64,000 bases of DNA from Egicoccus sp. AB-alg2 (GTDB taxonomy: Bacteria; Actinomycetota; Nitriliruptoria; Nitriliruptorales; Nitriliruptoraceae): positions 372,001 to 436,000 of the forward strand of contig NZ_JBGUAX010000005.1 of the NCBI RefSeq assembly GCF_041821065.1, given 5' to 3'. Shown piece by piece: positions 61,758-64,000 of the stretch (position 1 is the stretch's first letter; every line of letters begins with the position of its first letter). The translations under genes were made by a program, and so were the position numbers. The notes under the pieces are model-generated. The model searched no databases. It had not been told where the DNA came from and saw only the letters and a list, made by a program, of their open reading frames with translations.

Positions 61758-63854
61758 TCAGTCCAGCTGCGCGAGCGCCCGGTCCAGCACGCTGGCCACC
61801 TGCGCGCGGGTGAGGGAGGCCGAAGGACGGAACGTGCCGTCGCGGTGTCCGGTGAGGACGAGCGACTTCGCCAGCATCGTGACGGCGTCCTGATGGATGT
61901 TGTCACGCAGGTCGGGGAAGAGCTCCGTCGCGTCCGGCGGCATGTCCATGGCCCGCACGATGATCGCGGCGGTCTGGTCGCGGCGAACCGGCTGCCCCGG
62001 CCGGAACGAACCGTCCGAGAAGCCCTGGACGAGTCCGGCGGCGACCGCCGCATCGATCGTCGCGGCGTGCGGCGAGTCCAACGGCACGTCCGGGAAGCGT
62101 TGGACCGGCCGGTCGGGAAGCTCGATCTGGAGCCCGCGTACGAGCAGGCTGGCGAGCTGGGCTCGGGTGACGGGGCGCGCCGGCCGGTAGGTGCCGTCCG
62201 GGTGGCCGCCGATCACGCCTCGCCGCGCCAGTCGCTCGATGGCCTCGCCGTGCACGGCGCCCGGGTCGACGTCCGCGAACCTGACCGCGGGCCCGTCGAC
62301 CGGTGCTCGGCGCGACACCGGTCGCGGCGCGTCCGAGCGATAGCGGATCTCACCGCGGGCGGCCGGCTGCACGAATACCTCGAAGCGGGAGTAGCACCGC
62401 TGTTCGAACCGCAGCGCCAGCGACTCGATCGGCGTCTCGAGGTCATGGGGGCCGTCGCCGTCCGGCCCTGGCCGCGGCGCCCCGAGCTCGATGTCGTCGA
62501 TGATGAACCAGCCGGACGCGACGCTGCCGCAGCCCCGCCCGTTGCCGCGCCATTGAAGGCCGCCGTCGACGGCGTTGCGGCCGTGGGTCAGCCGGCCGTA
62601 GTAGCCCGGCCGGACCTCATCGAGGCCGCGCGGGAGCATGAACGAGCCGGACCAGGTGTCGCCGGCCTCGCCGAACGGCGGCTGCACCATGACGTTCAGC
62701 ACCAGACGCGTCGAGGGTTGCCGTGGCTGCTCGGCCAGCCAGACCCGCAGGTCGCCGTCCGTTTCGGTCCACGCACCGTCGGTGTCCTCACCGACCCAGG
62801 AACCGGGCTGCCCCTGCACCAGCACGTAGGTGTCCGAGTCGGGGACCGCGGCGGCCGGCGGTGCCCAGCGTGGGCCGGGTGACGGGCGCGGGTTGTTCGC
62901 CGCCGGCAGCACGTCGCGGTGGTCGTAGCGCACGGCTCCGCGCAGCGGCGGTGCGCCGAGGTCGTTGCAGCGCTGCTCGAAGCGCAGCGCCAGTTGTCGG
63001 ATCCGGCCGTCGGAGCCGCGTTCGAGCTCGTCGATGGCGAACCAGCCCGTGCCGGCGCTGCAACCGCGCGCCTCACCGTCCCATCTGAATGGCGAGGTCG
63101 CCGCCGTGAACGGCCCGTAGAAGCCCACCCGCAGCGGGCCGAGCCCCGGTTGGATGAACTGGCTCGACCAGCGCTGGTCCCCGTGCACCGCGATCTGGAC
63201 GTTCGAGCCCAGGTCGCCTTCCTCCAGCCGGATGCCGGCCGTGGTCTGGTCGTACGCGCGACGACGACCCTGACCGACGAAGTCGCCGGGCTCGCTGGCC
63301 AGCTCGACCCACGTCCCCCCGCTGGTCCGTGACGGCCGCCACAGGTCCCTCGATGGCGGCGGAGCGGGCAGGCCGGCCGCTTCCGCGGCGTAGTCGACCT
63401 GGCCTCGCAGCGCACCTTCGTCGCAGGCCACGTCGAACGAGGCGCGGAAGCGCTCGACCCGGCCGTCGGTCATGACCAGCTCGTGGACCTCGACCCCGCT
63501 GGTGGTGGCGCAGAAGAAGAAGCCACTCACCCCGACGTGCGCGGCGGGGGGGCGGCCGGAGAAGGTCGTCGAGGCATCGTCGGCCAGCGCCACGCCGGCC
63601 TCGAGCGTCGCGTCGATGGTCAGGCGGTGGTCGCCTTGCACGTTCAGCACGAACACGCCGTCTCGGGGCCCGGCCTCGAAGGCGGCCGTCGACGCGTCGT
63701 AGGTGCGGGCGATGCCGCCCTCGATCCGGAAACTCGCCGTCGCCGGTGAGCCGGCGGACACGGCAGCCTTCCCGGCGTCGACGCCCGACGCCGCCGCGGC
63801 CGGCAGGACGAGCGCGAGCGCCACGCCGGCCGTGAACCACTTTCGCCACCCCAC
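61758..63854 (-). CDS. Secreted cell-surface protein with three Cys modules and three SLH domains
   Basis: 698 aa. A signal peptide (about residues 1-22, WFTAGVALALVLPAAAASG) is followed by three related modules at about 45-162, 180-315 and 340-515. Each has a Cys near a G-F/W-F segment (GFFFCATTSG; RGCSAGTGWFAIDEL; RGCGSVASGWFIIDDI), then in modules 2 and 3 LALRFEQRC, ending with G-x-I/V-x-Y. Three SLH domains (about 525-570, 585-635, 640-695) each carry an F-P/A-D start and G-x-x-D-G-T/S-F/Y-R-P motif, and would anchor it to secondary wall polymer. GTG 63854. Module function unknown. Confidence 0.85.
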   Translation of the reverse strand: MGWRKWFTAGVALALVLPAAAASGVDAGKAAVSAGSPATASFRIEGGIARTYDASTAAFEAGPRDGVFVLNVQGDHRLTIDATLEAGVALADDASTTFSGRPPAAHVGVSGFFFCATTSGVEVHELVMTDGRVERFRASFDVACDEGALRGQVDYAAEAAGLPAPPPSRDLWRPSRTSGGTWVELASEPGDFVGQGRRRAYDQTTAGIRLEEGDLGSNVQIAVHGDQRWSSQFIQPGLGPLRVGFYGPFTAATSPFRWDGEARGCSAGTGWFAIDELERGSDGRIRQLALRFEQRCNDLGAPPLRGAVRYDHRDVLPAANNPRPSPGPRWAPPAAAVPDSDTYVLVQGQPGSWVGEDTDGAWTETDGDLRVWLAEQPRQPSTRLVLNVMVQPPFGEAGDTWSGSFMLPRGLDEVRPGYYGRLTHGRNAVDGGLQWRGNGRGCGSVASGWFIIDDIELGAPRPGPDGDGPHDLETPIESLALRFEQRCYSRFEVFVQPAARGEIRYRSDAPRPVSRRAPVDGPAVRFADVDPGAVHGEAIERLARRGVIGGHPDGTYRPARPVTRAQLASLLVRGLQIELPDRPVQRFPDVPLDSPHAATIDAAVAAGLVQGFSDGSFRPGQPVRRDQTAAIIVRAMDMPPDATELFPDLRDNIHQDAVTMLAKSLVLTGHRDGTFRPSASLTRAQVASVLDRALAQLD

Positions 63855-63954
63855 GTGGGCCCCCGTCGTCCTCGATGCGCGGAACTCTGCCGAGGCCCCG
63901 GCCGGCCGGACCCCGTCCGTGCGTCTATCGACCTTCCGACGGCCGTCCGGACAT

Positions 63955-64000
63955 TCAGCCGACGGCGACCTGCTCCTCCTGCTCGGCGCGGGCCGCGGTG
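63955..64000 (-). CDS. Possible C-terminal end of a gene cut by the right edge
   Basis: Reading leftward from the edge, one frame gives TAARAEQEEQVAVG and a stop at 63955. Composition and codon use look coding, but only 14 residues are visible, so neither identity nor reality can be established. Confidence 0.35.
   Translation of the reverse strand, partial: TAARAEQEEQVAVG

Noticed and set aside
1-64000. Insertion sequences, prophage or integrase genes
   Set aside because: No transposase, recombinase or phage structural motif was found; inserted genes in the core block have no visible mobile-element borders.

Overview
The window comes from a very GC-rich actinobacterium. Nearly all third codon positions are G or C, GTG starts are frequent, and the gene set (RNase E, acyl-ACP desaturase, GAF-ANTAR, FabG4/MaoC, LacI with a CebR-type operator) is actinobacterial. 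The full MreB/C/D-PBP2-RodA set and the many acidic exported proteins suggest a rod-shaped, possibly salt-tolerant, deep-branching lineage such as Nitriliruptoria. That placement is inference; no rRNA is present.

Backbone (about 4.1-36 kb, minus strand). Read from right to left the order is tig, clpP, clpX, valS, folC, ndk, mreB, mreC, mreD, mrdA, rodA, radical SAM protein, DUF2344 protein, rne. This is the block known from Streptomyces, but it is interrupted by lineage-specific genes: a lipoprotein gene on the opposite strand between tig and clpP; a UgpB/A/E-like sugar importer, a threonine-dehydratase-like enzyme, a DUF2157 membrane protein and a one-helix protein between clpX and valS; an acyl-ACP desaturase between valS and folC; a RadC-like protein between ndk and mreB; and an MFS permease after rodA. 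Downstream of rne there is no rplU-rpmA. A sensor diguanylate cyclase and a half ABC exporter, cut by the left edge, follow instead.

Middle (36-42.4 kb). Two tRNA genes (Pro-UGG and Gly-UCC), an HPF-like protein, an MFS permease with an apparent +1 frameshift, BioY, a PspC-domain protein, a DUF1992 protein, a membrane protein, a DUF3253 protein, an ATPase with a palindromic AT-rich operator, and an NAD(P)-binding protein.

Thiamine operon (42.4-47.2 kb, plus strand). A TPP riboswitch overlaps the Shine-Dalgarno region of a thiamine-pyrophosphokinase-like gene, followed by thiB, thiP and thiQ-type genes in tight coupling. A GAF-ANTAR regulator gene follows.

Fatty acid cluster (48.1-53.7 kb, minus strand). 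Thiolase, high-molecular-weight FabG, MaoC hydratase and an ACOX/FadE-type acyl-CoA oxidoreductase form a complete beta-oxidation-like cycle, probably through (R)-3-hydroxyacyl intermediates.

Glucoside cluster (53.9-61.7 kb). A GH1 beta-glucosidase and a LacI repressor (minus strand) diverge from an importer (binding protein and two permeases), a membrane protein and an SGNH hydrolase (plus strand). The divergent promoter region carries a perfect CebR/CelR-type operator. Neither sugar importer in the window has its own ATPase gene, which suggests a shared MsiK-like ATPase elsewhere.

Right end (61.7-64 kb). A secreted protein has three copies of a cysteine-paired module and three SLH domains. 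The last bases probably hold the 3' end of another gene.
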